This document shows, piece after piece, positions 1 to 7,338 of a stretch of 10,869 bases of DNA. The notes under the pieces are model-generated. The model worked only from the letters and a program-made list of their open reading frames with translations. It was not told where the DNA came from and did no database searches. A program made the translations under genes and the position numbers. The first letter of the stretch is position 1. Each line of letters starts with the position of its first letter. The stretch comes from JANQGH01 sp039030175 (GTDB taxonomy: Bacteria > Pseudomonadota > Alphaproteobacteria > DSM-16000 > Inquilinaceae): contig JBCCER010000149.1 of assembly GCA_039030175.1 (NCBI GenBank), forward strand, positions 1 through 10,869, read 5' to 3'.

Positions 1-7
1 CAGGTGC

Positions 8-27
8 AGCCTGCCCGACGGCTTTTT
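8..27 (+). terminator. Possible tail of a rho-independent terminator from a gene left of the window
   Basis: A short inverted repeat (AGCC at 8-11, GGCT at 20-23) is followed directly by five T residues (23-27). This fits the 3' end of an intrinsic terminator for a plus-strand gene ending before the window. The stem is only 4 bp and its 5' part may be cut off, so the call is weak. The rest of 28-115 shows no convincing element. Confidence 0.3.
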
Positions 28-115
28 CTCCGAACGGTTCTTAATTCATGTGTTTTGGGGCGCAAACTGCCCGCAAGCGAAAGTAATAAACATGCATACC
101 AACGGCGGAACGAGA

Positions 116-799
116 ATGAAGTTGGGCGGCGTGCCAACGCCCGTCCGACTGCGGCGAGCCAAGCATGATGATTGTCGGGTCTTGGCTCACTTGTATCGTA
201 TGTCCTCGTGCGGCCTGGCCGACTATGTCTGGGGGCGTGCGGGACGTCCTGGAGAGTCCCCTCTCGATACCGGTGAGCGCCGCTATGCGGAATCGGATGG
301 CCCATACTCCCATGACAAATGTCTGATCGCAGAACTTGACGGCGAAGTTGTCGGGATGGTCCACGCCTATCCGGTTGTCGGATCATCGAAGATGGTGCGC
401 CAGACGGACCCAATTCTGCGCGCCTTTCAAATCCTGAAAGACCCGGGAAGTTTGCATATTGAAGGCTTGGCCGTCGTACCATTCGCGCGCTGCTTGGGTA
501 TCGGCTCGTTCCTTTTGCGTGCCGCGGGCTGGTGGGCAGGCGTCCACGGGCTATCGCGGCTGAGCCTAGTCTGCCTTGATCGCAATGTGAGCGCCATGGC
601 GCTGTTCAACCGCGCCGGCCTTCACGAAGTCAGCAGATGTGGGCTGTGTCTGGATTCCAAGACTGGTGACCAAATAGGCGAGGCGGTATTGCTTGCCGGC
701 GAGTCACTGTGGGGCGTTCCAACGTCTGGGTTAGATCTGGAGCGAACACATTCCACGGTTCGGTTATCGGCGACTTCAACGATGAACCTGCCGAGCTAG
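116..799 (+). CDS. GNAT family N-acetyltransferase
   Basis: A GNAT-fold acetyltransferase of 227 residues, expected to move an acetyl group from acetyl-CoA to an amine; the acceptor cannot be told. The fold begins almost at once (VRLRRAKHDD, residues 9-18). A central strand pair follows (CLIAELDGEVVGMVHAY), then the acetyl-CoA-binding motif A around LAVVPFARCLGIGSFLL, whose RxLGIG matches the family's R/QxxGxG/A pyrophosphate loop. The NVSAMALFNRAGL segment is the usual helix before the last strands. I chose the ATG at 116 because GGA lies 6 bases upstream and the domain starts soon after. In-frame ATGs at 50 and 92 lack a ribosome-binding site and would add 22 or 8 unrelated-looking residues. 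The roughly 40-residue C-terminal tail after the GNAT fold has no recognised motif. The gene converges on the antiporter gene with an 18-bp gap and shows no functional link to it. Confidence 0.85.
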   Translation: MKLGGVPTPVRLRRAKHDDCRVLAHLYRMSSCGLADYVWGRAGRPGESPLDTGERRYAESDGPYSHDKCLIAELDGEVVGMVHAYPVVGSSKMVRQTDPILRAFQILKDPGSLHIEGLAVVPFARCLGIGSFLLRAAGWWAGVHGLSRLSLVCLDRNVSAMALFNRAGLHEVSRCGLCLDSKTGDQIGEAVLLAGESLWGVPTSGLDLERTHSTVRLSATSTMNLPS

Positions 800-817
800 C
801 TGGCGCCCAGGTAAAGA

Positions 818-2548
818 TCATGGTGCGAGTGGTTGCTGGTCTTCCGGCTCGATGACCTCTAGGCGGGGTTGCTCCCGACTGCCGCCCAGAAGTTCTGCCG
901 CGCGGTCGGCGGCATCTTGAAACGGCAGCAAGACAAGATCTGCGCCGCAGGCATGCAGCCATGCTTCGTCGTCCGGCCGGTGGCTCGTAACGGCTATTTT
1001 GCCTCGGTACCCCCGTTCGCGGAGCGTGTGGATGAGCGTGAGACGCGTGTCGTCGTGAGTCACGCCGGATACCGACTCCGGTACTGAGGTTACGACCCAG
1101 CGAACATCTTCCAGATCGATGTGGGATATGAATTCCGGATCCGAAGCATCACCATAGGCCGCTGTCAGCCCCTCTTGCCGCCAGCGTTTTACTGCAAGGG
1201 GGTTGAAGTCGATTCCGAGGACGCGCTGGCCGTTAGCCTCCAGCCGTCGTCCGATTGAGCCACCAAACCGGCCCAGGCCGAATACCACGATGCCAAACTT
1301 TTCAGTCTTCTCTGGTTCGACATCGTCTTTCTCCCGGGGTGTCCCTCGGCGTTCGAACACGCGCAACGGTCCTTCCAACGCCAGATAGAGTTGGTGGCCA
1401 TAGCTGATGCCATAGGTCGACACCGCGATGGTCAGTAGCCCGACCAGGGTGACCAGGCCCAGCGTTTCAACGCCGAGCTGACCAAGGGCCACGCCCATGG
1501 CCATGAAGATCAAGGAAAACTCGCTGATCTGCGACAATGTCAGGCCGGCAAGAAACCCAGTTCGTTTGCGGTAGCCGAGCAGCCCGGAAAGTACAAGGAC
1601 GACCAATGGCTTGCCGATCAAGACAAAGACAGACAGCACAAGCGCTGGCAGAATCTGTTGGCCGAGCAAGGACAGGTCGATCTGGGCACCCAGGGCGACG
1701 AAGAAAAATAGCAGAAGGAAGTCGCGCAAAGGCGCCAGGCGCGCGGCAATGGCTTCGCGAAAGCTGGTCGATGCCAGCGAGACGCCTGCCAGGAGGCCGC
1801 CAAGCTCTTTGCTAAAGCCGAGATAGTCGCCCACCGCTGCCAACAAAGCCGCCCAACCGATGGCGAAACAGACCAGCAGTTCCGGCGAGCTCGCCAGCCG
1901 CTGGACCAGCGAGTCAGCGAGATAGCGCATAAACAGCGCGACCAGAGCCAACATGACGACGCCATAGACCACAATCAGTCCTACATCGGCGAAGGTCGCA
2001 TCCTCCCCGCCGCCGACGCCGGCTGCCGACATGGCGATCATGGCCAGGACCACGACCAGATCCTGAACCACCAAAATCCCGAGGGCGATCCGTCCATGCA
2101 GCGAGTCGATCTCCCGCCGGTCGGACAGCATCTTGACCACGATGATCGTGCTGGAAAAGGCGAGCGCGATGGCGATGTAGATGCTCGCTGTCGGATCGAT
2201 GCCGAGCTGTAGGCTCAGGAGATAGCCAACACCGGCGGTGAATGCGATTTGCCCAAGCCCAGCTATCAATGCAATTGGGCCAAGGGTTCGAACGAGCTTG
2301 ATGTCGAGCTTAAGTCCAACAAGGAACAGCAGTACCGCGATGCCGAGTTCCGCCAAAAGCTCGATCGGCTCATGCGCTCGCGCGAGACCTGTGACCGAGG
2401 GGCCAGCGATAATGCCGACAGCGATGAAGCTGACGATCAATGGCTGGCGGAAAAATGTGCCAAGCAGCCCGATAAAGGCGGCCAAAACGAGCAGAGCCGC
2501 GACCTGATAGAAGACCGACGCGGCAACCAGATCGATCATCGTCACCAT
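818..2548 (-). CDS. CPA2-family cation:proton antiporter with C-terminal RCK/TrkA-N domain
   Basis: An inner-membrane monovalent cation/proton exchanger of the KefB/KefC/YbaL type, 576 residues. Residues about 10-395 are a run of roughly a dozen hydrophobic segments. They include the family motif SSTIIVVKML (132-141) and the LVVQDLVVVL helix (159-168) with the conserved Gln162-Asp163 pair. After a charged linker (about 400-415) comes an RCK/TrkA-N Rossmann domain: GLGRFGGSIG (424-433) is the dinucleotide loop, and Asp447 at the end of the second strand suggests NAD(H) rather than NADP(H). Such domains gate transport by nucleotide binding. The annotated start is an ATG; a second in-frame ATG three codons on (2539) is equally possible. 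The gene lies 149 bp downstream of the cyclase gene on the same strand, so it may be read through from the TRAP locus, but the gap is large enough for its own promoter. K+ or Na+ specificity cannot be told from sequence. Confidence 0.93.
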   Translation of the reverse strand: MVTMIDLVAASVFYQVAALLVLAAFIGLLGTFFRQPLIVSFIAVGIIAGPSVTGLARAHEPIELLAELGIAVLLFLVGLKLDIKLVRTLGPIALIAGLGQIAFTAGVGYLLSLQLGIDPTASIYIAIALAFSSTIIVVKMLSDRREIDSLHGRIALGILVVQDLVVVLAMIAMSAAGVGGGEDATFADVGLIVVYGVVMLALVALFMRYLADSLVQRLASSPELLVCFAIGWAALLAAVGDYLGFSKELGGLLAGVSLASTSFREAIAARLAPLRDFLLLFFFVALGAQIDLSLLGQQILPALVLSVFVLIGKPLVVLVLSGLLGYRKRTGFLAGLTLSQISEFSLIFMAMGVALGQLGVETLGLVTLVGLLTIAVSTYGISYGHQLYLALEGPLRVFERRGTPREKDDVEPEKTEKFGIVVFGLGRFGGSIGRRLEANGQRVLGIDFNPLAVKRWRQEGLTAAYGDASDPEFISHIDLEDVRWVVTSVPESVSGVTHDDTRLTLIHTLRERGYRGKIAVTSHRPDDEAWLHACGADLVLLPFQDAADRAAELLGGSREQPRLEVIEPEDQQPLAP

Positions 2549-2697
2549 CCCGTTGGTATGGGCCCGTTTGCGCGGATGGGGCCAAGCCGTCGCGGTCAGC
2601 GTGACCTATTATGGCCGCCTGTGGGCGTCAATGACCGTGTGTTTATTTACCGCAGGGCCCGATTTTCGAAGCGCTGGCTTCGAGGCCGTCTGTTTTG
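2549..2697. other. Intergenic gap between cyclase and antiporter genes, with a hairpin
   Basis: This 149-bp gap holds a perfect 7-bp stem with a 4-base loop, TCGAAGC-gctg-GCTTCGA at 2666-2683, 15-32 bases after the cyclase stop. In the minus-strand transcript it is followed by AAAAUC rather than a U tract, so it is not a standard intrinsic terminator. It may cap or protect the 3' end of the TRAP-operon message. No convincing promoter for the antiporter was recognised. Confidence 0.4.
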
Positions 2698-3486
2698 TCA
2701 GTCTTCAATGATAGCGACCGCCCTGGTGAACCCGGCGGAGGCGTTCTTGATCTTGAACGGAAAGCACGAGACGGTGAAACCCGTGGCCGGTAACGACTCC
2801 AGGTTGGCCAGTTTCTCGATGTGGCAGTAACCGATATCCATGCTCGCGCGGTGACCTTCCCAGATCAGGCTCGCATCGTGTGTCTTAGCGTACTTGGCGG
2901 CGGTATAGATGAACGGCGCGTCCCAGCTCCAGGCATCTGTCCCAGTCAACCGCACACCGCGCTCCAACAGGAAGAGCGTCGCCTCGCGGCCTACGCCGCA
3001 GCCTTTGGCGACATAGTTATCTTGGCCATAGGCGGCGCCGGCTGTCGTGTTGACCACGACGATGTCCAATGGCTGCAGCGTATGGCCAATCCGGTCCAAC
3101 TCTGCCTCGACATCGCCGGCGGTTGCGACATAGCCATCGCCAAAGTGCCGGAAGTCCAATTTCACGCCGGGATTAAAGCACCATTCCAGCGGCACCTGGT
3201 CGATCGTCCAGGACGGTTCGCCGCCATTAAGCGCCCGGTTCATTGTCGAATGATGGTGATAAGGGGCATCCAGGTGGGTGCCGGTATGCGTGATGAGGTT
3301 TAGCCGTTCGACCGCCCAGCCTTCACCGCCAGGCAGATCGTCGACGGTGAGGCCGGGGAAAAACGCCGCGACGGACTCCGCAGTTTGCTTATGGTCCAGA
3401 TAGGTGATCTCCGGCGTGAAGCCTGGCGGATCAGACGCAATACCGGCTTCGAGCGGGACAGAGATGTCGACAAACCGTCGCGCCAT
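2698..3486 (-). CDS. Cyclase-family metal-dependent hydrolase (kynurenine formamidase / isatin hydrolase fold)
   Basis: A soluble enzyme of 262 residues, normal for the family. Members hydrolyse amide, lactam or ester bonds (N-formylkynurenine, isatin and others) using a divalent metal. The signature HTGTHLDAPYH lies at residues 67-77. His67, His71 and Asp73 match the metal ligands of bacterial kynurenine formamidase, and His77 matches its catalytic histidine. His212 and Glu224, 12 residues apart as in KynB, supply the rest of the site. All active-site residues are therefore present. An unusually good Shine-Dalgarno (AGGAGGG, 3500-3494, 7-base spacer) overlaps the dctM stop codon, implying translational coupling to the transporter. 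No tryptophan-pathway gene (kynA/kynU type) is adjacent, so kynurenine formamidase itself is not favoured. I infer that it acts on the compound imported by the TRAP system. Confidence 0.9.
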   Translation of the reverse strand: MARRFVDISVPLEAGIASDPPGFTPEITYLDHKQTAESVAAFFPGLTVDDLPGGEGWAVERLNLITHTGTHLDAPYHHHSTMNRALNGGEPSWTIDQVPLEWCFNPGVKLDFRHFGDGYVATAGDVEAELDRIGHTLQPLDIVVVNTTAGAAYGQDNYVAKGCGVGREATLFLLERGVRLTGTDAWSWDAPFIYTAAKYAKTHDASLIWEGHRASMDIGYCHIEKLANLESLPATGFTVSCFPFKIKNASAGFTRAVAIIED

Positions 3487-3493
3487 GTACGAA

Positions 3494-3500
3494 CCCTCCT
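3494..3500 (-). promoter_or_regulatory. Strong Shine-Dalgarno of the cyclase gene, overlapping the dctM stop
   Basis: AGGAGGG reads on the minus strand with a 7-base spacer to the cyclase ATG (3486). Its first bases are part of the dctM TAG (3501-3499), so ribosomes finishing dctM sit on the cyclase start site. This fixes the cyclase start and argues for co-expression. Confidence 0.85.
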
Positions 3501-4806
3501 AAAGCAACCACAGGCTAAGACCGGGAACGGCAATGACCAGCGCCAATACCGCGAGCATAATCAAAACGAAGGGTGCTGCGCCCTTGAATACGTCGCCGAG
3601 CGGGATGTTCTGATCTGCCAACGTTCCTTTGATCACGAAAACCGACAGACCCATAGGTGGGGTCAGCAGCCCGATCTCGACCGCGATCACCGTAACAATA
3701 CCGAACCAGATGAGATTGACGCCGAGATCGGCCGCCACCGGCAGCACCAAAGGAACCACGATCAGCATAATCGACGAGCTGTCCAATATCGTCCCCATGG
3801 CCACGATAACGACGACATAAAGCGCGATCATTCCGTAGAGACCGAATTCTGAGCCGACGATCCAGCCGGCCAATACGTCCGGCAGACCGCTCATGGACAG
3901 CATGCGGCTATACATCGTCGCGGCAATGATGAGGAAACAGATGGACGCCGTGATGTGGCCGGTCTCAATCGTGACCTTCCACAAACTACGCATGCCAAGA
4001 CGCCGTTTGGCTAAACCGACAACGATCGCGCCGAGCGCTCCTATGGCGCCTGCCTCGGTCGGGGTGAACCAACCGCCATAGATTCCGCCAAGCACGAGAA
4101 ATACAAGAACGACCAGCGGTGTCAGTTTTCCGACGATCTCCAAGCCGCCGCCTTCCTCGGCGTCTCGAGACTGCCGGGCTACTCCGGTAAATCCCTTAAA
4201 TCGCGTTGCCAGTACATAGATCGCCAGACAGAAGGCGACCGACATTACGAGGCCAGGCAGAATTCCGGCAATGAAAAGGGCGCCGACCGATTGTTCCGAC
4301 AAAATTCCATAGAGGATCAACAACAGCGATGGCGGAATGAGCATGCCCAAGACGGACGATCCCGCGACAACGCCGACCGCAAAACGCGGCTTGTGGCCGG
4401 CCCGCAGCATCTCAGGCACGGCCACGCGCGCGAAGACGGCCGCCGAGGCGATGGAGATACCCGTGACAGCGGCAAAAACGGCGTTGGCACCTACAGTCGC
4501 CATGCCCAGGCCGCCTTTGATGCGCCTGAAGGCCAGGTTGGCAACGTCGAAAGCATCCTTGCCGATGTCAGCCTGGGCCACCACCAGACCCATCAGCACG
4601 AACAGGGGCACGACGCCGAACAGGTAGCTGGAGATGCTCTCGCCGGTGGCAAGCGCTAGCAGCCGACCGGCAAGGACTGTGCTATCGCGGATCAGCGCCA
4701 CGCCGACGAAGCTGACCAGCGCCAGCGCGATCGAAACATGCAGGCCAGCATAGACCAGCAGCACCATCGCGAGCAGCGAGAGAATGCCGATATCAAGCGG
4801 CGTCAC
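3499..4806 (-). CDS. dctM: TRAP transporter large permease subunit, DctM type
   Basis: The 12-TM ion-coupled transport subunit of a tripartite ATP-independent periplasmic transporter, 435 residues, typical length. It is hydrophobic throughout. VVPLFVLMGLVV, the GLGMATVGANAVFAAVTGIS stretch and the GSSVLGMLIPPSLLLILYG region match the first conserved half. FTPTEAGAIGALGAIVVGL and LLTPPMGLSVFVIKG match the second inverted half, with its TPP/NP-type loop. With DctQ it forms the inner-membrane complex that accepts ligand from the periplasmic DctP and moves it with Na+ in characterised relatives. The start codon is GTG (4806-4804), fused to the dctQ stop in a 4-base GTGA overlap, which supports coupled translation and the standard Q-M order. 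The substrate cannot be read from this subunit. Confidence 0.95.
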   Translation of the reverse strand: MTPLDIGILSLLAMVLLVYAGLHVSIALALVSFVGVALIRDSTVLAGRLLALATGESISSYLFGVVPLFVLMGLVVAQADIGKDAFDVANLAFRRIKGGLGMATVGANAVFAAVTGISIASAAVFARVAVPEMLRAGHKPRFAVGVVAGSSVLGMLIPPSLLLILYGILSEQSVGALFIAGILPGLVMSVAFCLAIYVLATRFKGFTGVARQSRDAEEGGGLEIVGKLTPLVVLVFLVLGGIYGGWFTPTEAGAIGALGAIVVGLAKRRLGMRSLWKVTIETGHITASICFLIIAATMYSRMLSMSGLPDVLAGWIVGSEFGLYGMIALYVVVIVAMGTILDSSSIMLIVVPLVLPVAADLGVNLIWFGIVTVIAVEIGLLTPPMGLSVFVIKGTLADQNIPLGDVFKGAAPFVLIMLAVLALVIAVPGLSLWLL

Positions 4807-5390
4807 AGTTCGATCCCCCGACCGGCCTCGTCTGACTGGGCAACCCTGCCACTGATTGCCTGCGCCGCCAGGCTAACGGCGTTCAACAAGAACGTGATCA
4901 GCATCGCCGCTGCGCCGATGAGAATGATCAAATTGATCGGCCAGGTGGGGGCAGTGAAATTGCCGACCGCGCCGACAAATTCGTCTCGTTCCCAAGAGCG
5001 CACAAATCGTGGGTAGAAGCTGGACAGAACTACCCAGACCAACAGGGCGCCGACCAAATGGAACAGCGCGTCCAAGGCAGCGCCGAGCCGTGGCAAGCGT
5101 CGACGCAAGGCCGAGAGCAGCGCGTCCGAACGCGTTAGCCGTCCGGCGCGCAGCGTGTTGGCAAGCTGAAGAAACACAATGCCCAGGATCGACAGCGAGA
5201 CCATCTCCGGCACCCCGCTGATCGGATTGCCGAACAGTCCGCGACCGGCCACATCCGCGCTGATCAACACCATCAGCGCCAATATCCAAACCGTACCGAT
5301 CGCGTTCATCAGCGAAGTCACTCGATCGATCCAGCCGGCGACCCTGTCAAAGGGCCGCCAGCCCGTCGGTTGTGACTGTCGCTCGCTCAC
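4803..5390 (-). CDS. dctQ: TRAP transporter small permease subunit, DctQ type
   Basis: The four-TM partner of DctM, 195 residues. Hydrophobic helices lie at about 27-47, 62-80, 104-124 and 150-171, with both ends cytoplasmic as usual. The signature between helices 3 and 4 is present: SWERDEFVGAVGNFTAPTWP (132-151), close to the family's 'W..G......G....P.WP' loop. The preceding cytoplasmic loop is rich in arginine. The start is GTG at 5390; an in-frame TAA six codons upstream rules out a longer form, and the first internal ATG (residue 28) would cut into helix 1. No clear Shine-Dalgarno precedes it, so DctQ may be made at a low rate or depend on readthrough from dctP1, whose stop is 50 bp upstream. 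The protein overlaps dctM by 4 bases. Confidence 0.93.
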   Translation of the reverse strand: MSERQSQPTGWRPFDRVAGWIDRVTSLMNAIGTVWILALMVLISADVAGRGLFGNPISGVPEMVSLSILGIVFLQLANTLRAGRLTRSDALLSALRRRLPRLGAALDALFHLVGALLVWVVLSSFYPRFVRSWERDEFVGAVGNFTAPTWPINLIILIGAAAMLITFLLNAVSLAAQAISGRVAQSDEAGRGIEL

Positions 5391-5440
5391 GCTATCGGTC
5401 GCCCGTTAATCACTCGTTGAGCTAACTTACAGGCGGTCGC

Positions 5441-6508
5441 TCACTCCTGATCCCAATTGCGGGGTAGCTCGACATCGGCGTTTCTTAGGGCATCCATGTA
5501 TTCAGTAAGGACCACAGTCCCAGGCAAATCCGCACCATCGGCGTTCGCTGCCCATTCGGCAGGGACATTTGGCAGTGCGGCGGCCCAAGCCGAACGCTCT
5601 GAAGCCGGCAACTGGGTGATGGTCGCCCCGCCATCCACCATGGCTTGCATGGCGCCTTCGATCCGCTGGGCTTGCTCAGCGATGTATGCCTCCGTGTAGG
5701 CAACCGCAGCGTGGCGCATTGCGGCCTGAACCTCATCCGGCATCGACTCCAGCCAGGGACGATTGGCGACAACCGAGCCGGCATATTGCGCGCCGAAATT
5801 GGTGATGGTGACGTAGGGAGCAACCTCGAACAGCCGGGCCGGTGCGGCCGCCGTCGCAAAGACGATCACGCCGTCGAAAACGCCGGTCTGAAGATCGTTG
5901 TAGTAGGTCGTCAGATTACCAGAGACACCGACAGCCCCGGTGCCCTCAAGCCAATTAACCGCAGGACCAGGCGCGCCAATGCGCCGCCCCTCTAGATCGG
6001 CGAGGCTCTCGACCGGAAAGTTGGTCATGAGAAGGTAGTCGTCGAGCGCAAACCCCCCGCCGAGATACTCAAGATCATAGGTATGCCAGCTTTCGACCAC
6101 ACCCGGCACATTGGCGTGCAAGTCGTCGACCACCGACAAAACCAGCTCGGGCGAGGGCGAACCGAACGGCGTGACGTAGGTGATATTTTGGAGGGGCAGG
6201 TTAGACGGCTCGAACACTGTTGGGACGACTCCGATTTCAGCCAGCCCATCCTCGAGCGCCTCTAGCTCGCCGCCGACAGCGGCCAGCTCACCGCCGTAAA
6301 ATTCATTCCATTCGATCGCGTACTGCGTGCCGTCCAGAGCGGCATTGACGCTCGGAATGAAGGTTTCGGTCAGATGCTTGACCCAAAGAAATATCGGCGG
6401 GTGACCATTGACGACATTCACGGTATAGGTTTGCGCGACCGCTGTCCCCATCGCCATTGGCAGTGCGATAGCTGTTGTTGCAGCCAGCAGCACCTGTTGA
6501 ATCCTCAT
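5441..6508 (-). CDS. dctP: TRAP transporter substrate-binding protein, paralogue 1
   Basis: A periplasmic ligand-binding subunit of the DctP family, 355 residues. The N terminus is a clear Sec signal peptide, probably cleaved after AVA (residue 25), giving a mature protein starting QTYTVNVV. Family features include the EFYGGELAAVGGELEALEDG region (69-88), DLEGRRIGAPGPAVNW (171-186) and NDLQTGVFDGVIV (204-216), the last matching the 'LQTGxVDG' motif. Gly178 sits where the 'KIRVPG' arginine that clamps substrate carboxylates normally lies, which suggests an atypical ligand. A good Shine-Dalgarno (GGGAGG, 6521-6516, 7-base spacer) lies inside the end of tetR, and the ATG overlaps the tetR stop (ATGA). 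The protein is clearly homologous end to end with paralogue 2 at 8400-7339: about three quarters of residues are identical over the first 96 mature residues by hand count. Confidence 0.95.
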   Translation of the reverse strand: MRIQQVLLAATTAIALPMAMGTAVAQTYTVNVVNGHPPIFLWVKHLTETFIPSVNAALDGTQYAIEWNEFYGGELAAVGGELEALEDGLAEIGVVPTVFEPSNLPLQNITYVTPFGSPSPELVLSVVDDLHANVPGVVESWHTYDLEYLGGGFALDDYLLMTNFPVESLADLEGRRIGAPGPAVNWLEGTGAVGVSGNLTTYYNDLQTGVFDGVIVFATAAAPARLFEVAPYVTITNFGAQYAGSVVANRPWLESMPDEVQAAMRHAAVAYTEAYIAEQAQRIEGAMQAMVDGGATITQLPASERSAWAAALPNVPAEWAANADGADLPGTVVLTEYMDALRNADVELPRNWDQE

Positions 6509-7197
6509 CCTGCTTCCTCCCTTTCGAGTTTGTTGTCTTGTATCGGTAATGTTGCGCCGGGTTCGTCGGCAAGTGCCCGAAGTCCGGCACAGATGAACGG
6601 CACGGTCCGTGCCAAGATCGTCTCCACATCACTATCGTCGGCAAGCCCGTCCGAGAGGGCGGCCGCGCGACCTGTTCGTGCCATCTGAGGCAGAGCGATG
6701 GAAATCGCGTACAGATAGCCGCGTACTGCATCGGCCCTGCCGACACCCGGCAGACTGCTTTGAATGGCCGCAATAAAGCGACGGGCGACTTCGTTATAGT
6801 GCTCGGCCGTTAATCTGACCGATCGTTCGTCGGTACCGTTGCCGAGCGCGACCACCAGATTGGCATAATGCTGGCCGCCCCGCGCCGGGTCGTGGCCTAA
6901 CTCAATCGTGGGTCTGAGTAGGGTGGTAACTATGTCCTCAAGGCCAGGAGCGGCAGGCGCTGCCCGATCAATCAAGGCATCCAATGCTGACAACCGCTGC
7001 CCGTTGATATCAGCCGCGCGGCGGTGGATCACCTCGGCGTACAGTCGATCCTTGCTCTCGAAGTGGTAATGGATGAGCGGCTGGTTGACACCAGCACGCT
7101 GCGCGATGGCGCGCATTGAGGCACCCGCAAAGCCAGCCTCGGCGAAAACCGTCTCCGCCGCATCCAGGATCGTTGCTCGTGTTTGGTTTGTCGCCAA
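6505..7197 (-). CDS. TetR/AcrR family transcriptional regulator
   Basis: A predicted DNA-binding repressor of 230 residues. The N-terminal HTH is textbook: ILDAAETVFAEAGFAGASMR followed by AIAQRAGVNQPLIHYHFESKD, with the recognition helix near residues 38-47 and the Y-HF-SK-L ending typical of the family. The C-terminal ligand-binding half contains RRFIAAIQSSLPG, resembling the PsrA/CerR-like TetR C-terminal subgroup, so a hydrophobic or CoA-type effector is possible but unproven. The start is TTG: an in-frame TAG lies three codons upstream, and AGGG (7205-7202) sits 4 bases ahead. It ends in a 4-base overlap with dctP1, so regulator and transporter are translated together. Palindromes at 7267-7286 and 8444-8461 are candidate operators. 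Being placed inside the locus it controls favours negative autoregulation with induction by the transported compound. Confidence 0.93.
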   Translation of the reverse strand: MATNQTRATILDAAETVFAEAGFAGASMRAIAQRAGVNQPLIHYHFESKDRLYAEVIHRRAADINGQRLSALDALIDRAAPAAPGLEDIVTTLLRPTIELGHDPARGGQHYANLVVALGNGTDERSVRLTAEHYNEVARRFIAAIQSSLPGVGRADAVRGYLYAISIALPQMARTGRAAALSDGLADDSDVETILARTVPFICAGLRALADEPGATLPIQDNKLEREEAG

Positions 7198-7201
7198 GTC
7201 G

Positions 7202-7205
7202 CCCT
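7202..7205 (-). promoter_or_regulatory. Ribosome-binding site that decides the TTG start of tetR
   Basis: AGGG reads on the minus strand 4 bases ahead of TTG at 7197. An in-frame TAG at about 7206-7204 overlaps it and excludes any longer form. The first internal ATG (residue 28) lies inside the HTH, so TTG is the only start that keeps the whole DNA-binding domain. Confidence 0.65.
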
Positions 7206-7223
7206 ATGCCCCATGGATGGCAA

Positions 7224-7252
7224 GCTCGGATCAGGCAAAACCTCATCCGAGC
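7224..7252 (-). promoter_or_regulatory. Hairpin in the leader of tetR
   Basis: Perfect 8-bp arms (GCTCGGAT at 7224-7231 and ATCCGAGC at 7245-7252) continue after one C-C mismatch as AGG/CCT around the 5-base loop CAAAA. No U tract follows on either strand. It lies between the dctP2 stop and the tetR start, where it could end or stabilise the dctP2 message or act as a leader structure or protein-binding site. Confidence 0.45.
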
Positions 7253-7266
7253 GTCTCGCAACCATC

Positions 7267-7286
7267 TTTATCGATCGATCAGTAAA
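7267..7286. promoter_or_regulatory. Imperfect 20-bp palindrome, candidate TetR operator
   Basis: TTTATCGATCGATCAGTAAA is symmetric at 8 of 10 base pairs around its centre, with a perfect GATC/GATC core and TTTA/TAAA edges. It lies 70 bp upstream of the tetR start in the dctP2-tetR gap. Size and position are usual for a TetR autoregulatory operator. Binding is inferred only. Confidence 0.45.
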
Positions 7287-7338
7287 AGTCGAGTCGGCGT
7301 CATGCCTTCGTGGACCGGCGACCTCCTATCCTCGAAAT

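Noticed and set aside
2249..2830. A 193-codon plus-strand open frame crossing the antiporter-cyclase gap
   Set aside because: It lies mostly antisense to two well-supported genes, has low-complexity charged sequence and no recognisable domain.
2698..3486. Calling the hydrolase kynurenine formamidase (kynB)
   Set aside because: The fold and metal site fit, but no kynurenine-pathway gene is adjacent and the TRAP context points to an imported substrate. The family is too broad for that name.
7224..7252. Standard rho-independent terminator for dctP2
   Set aside because: The stem is strong, but no U tract follows it in the minus-strand transcript.
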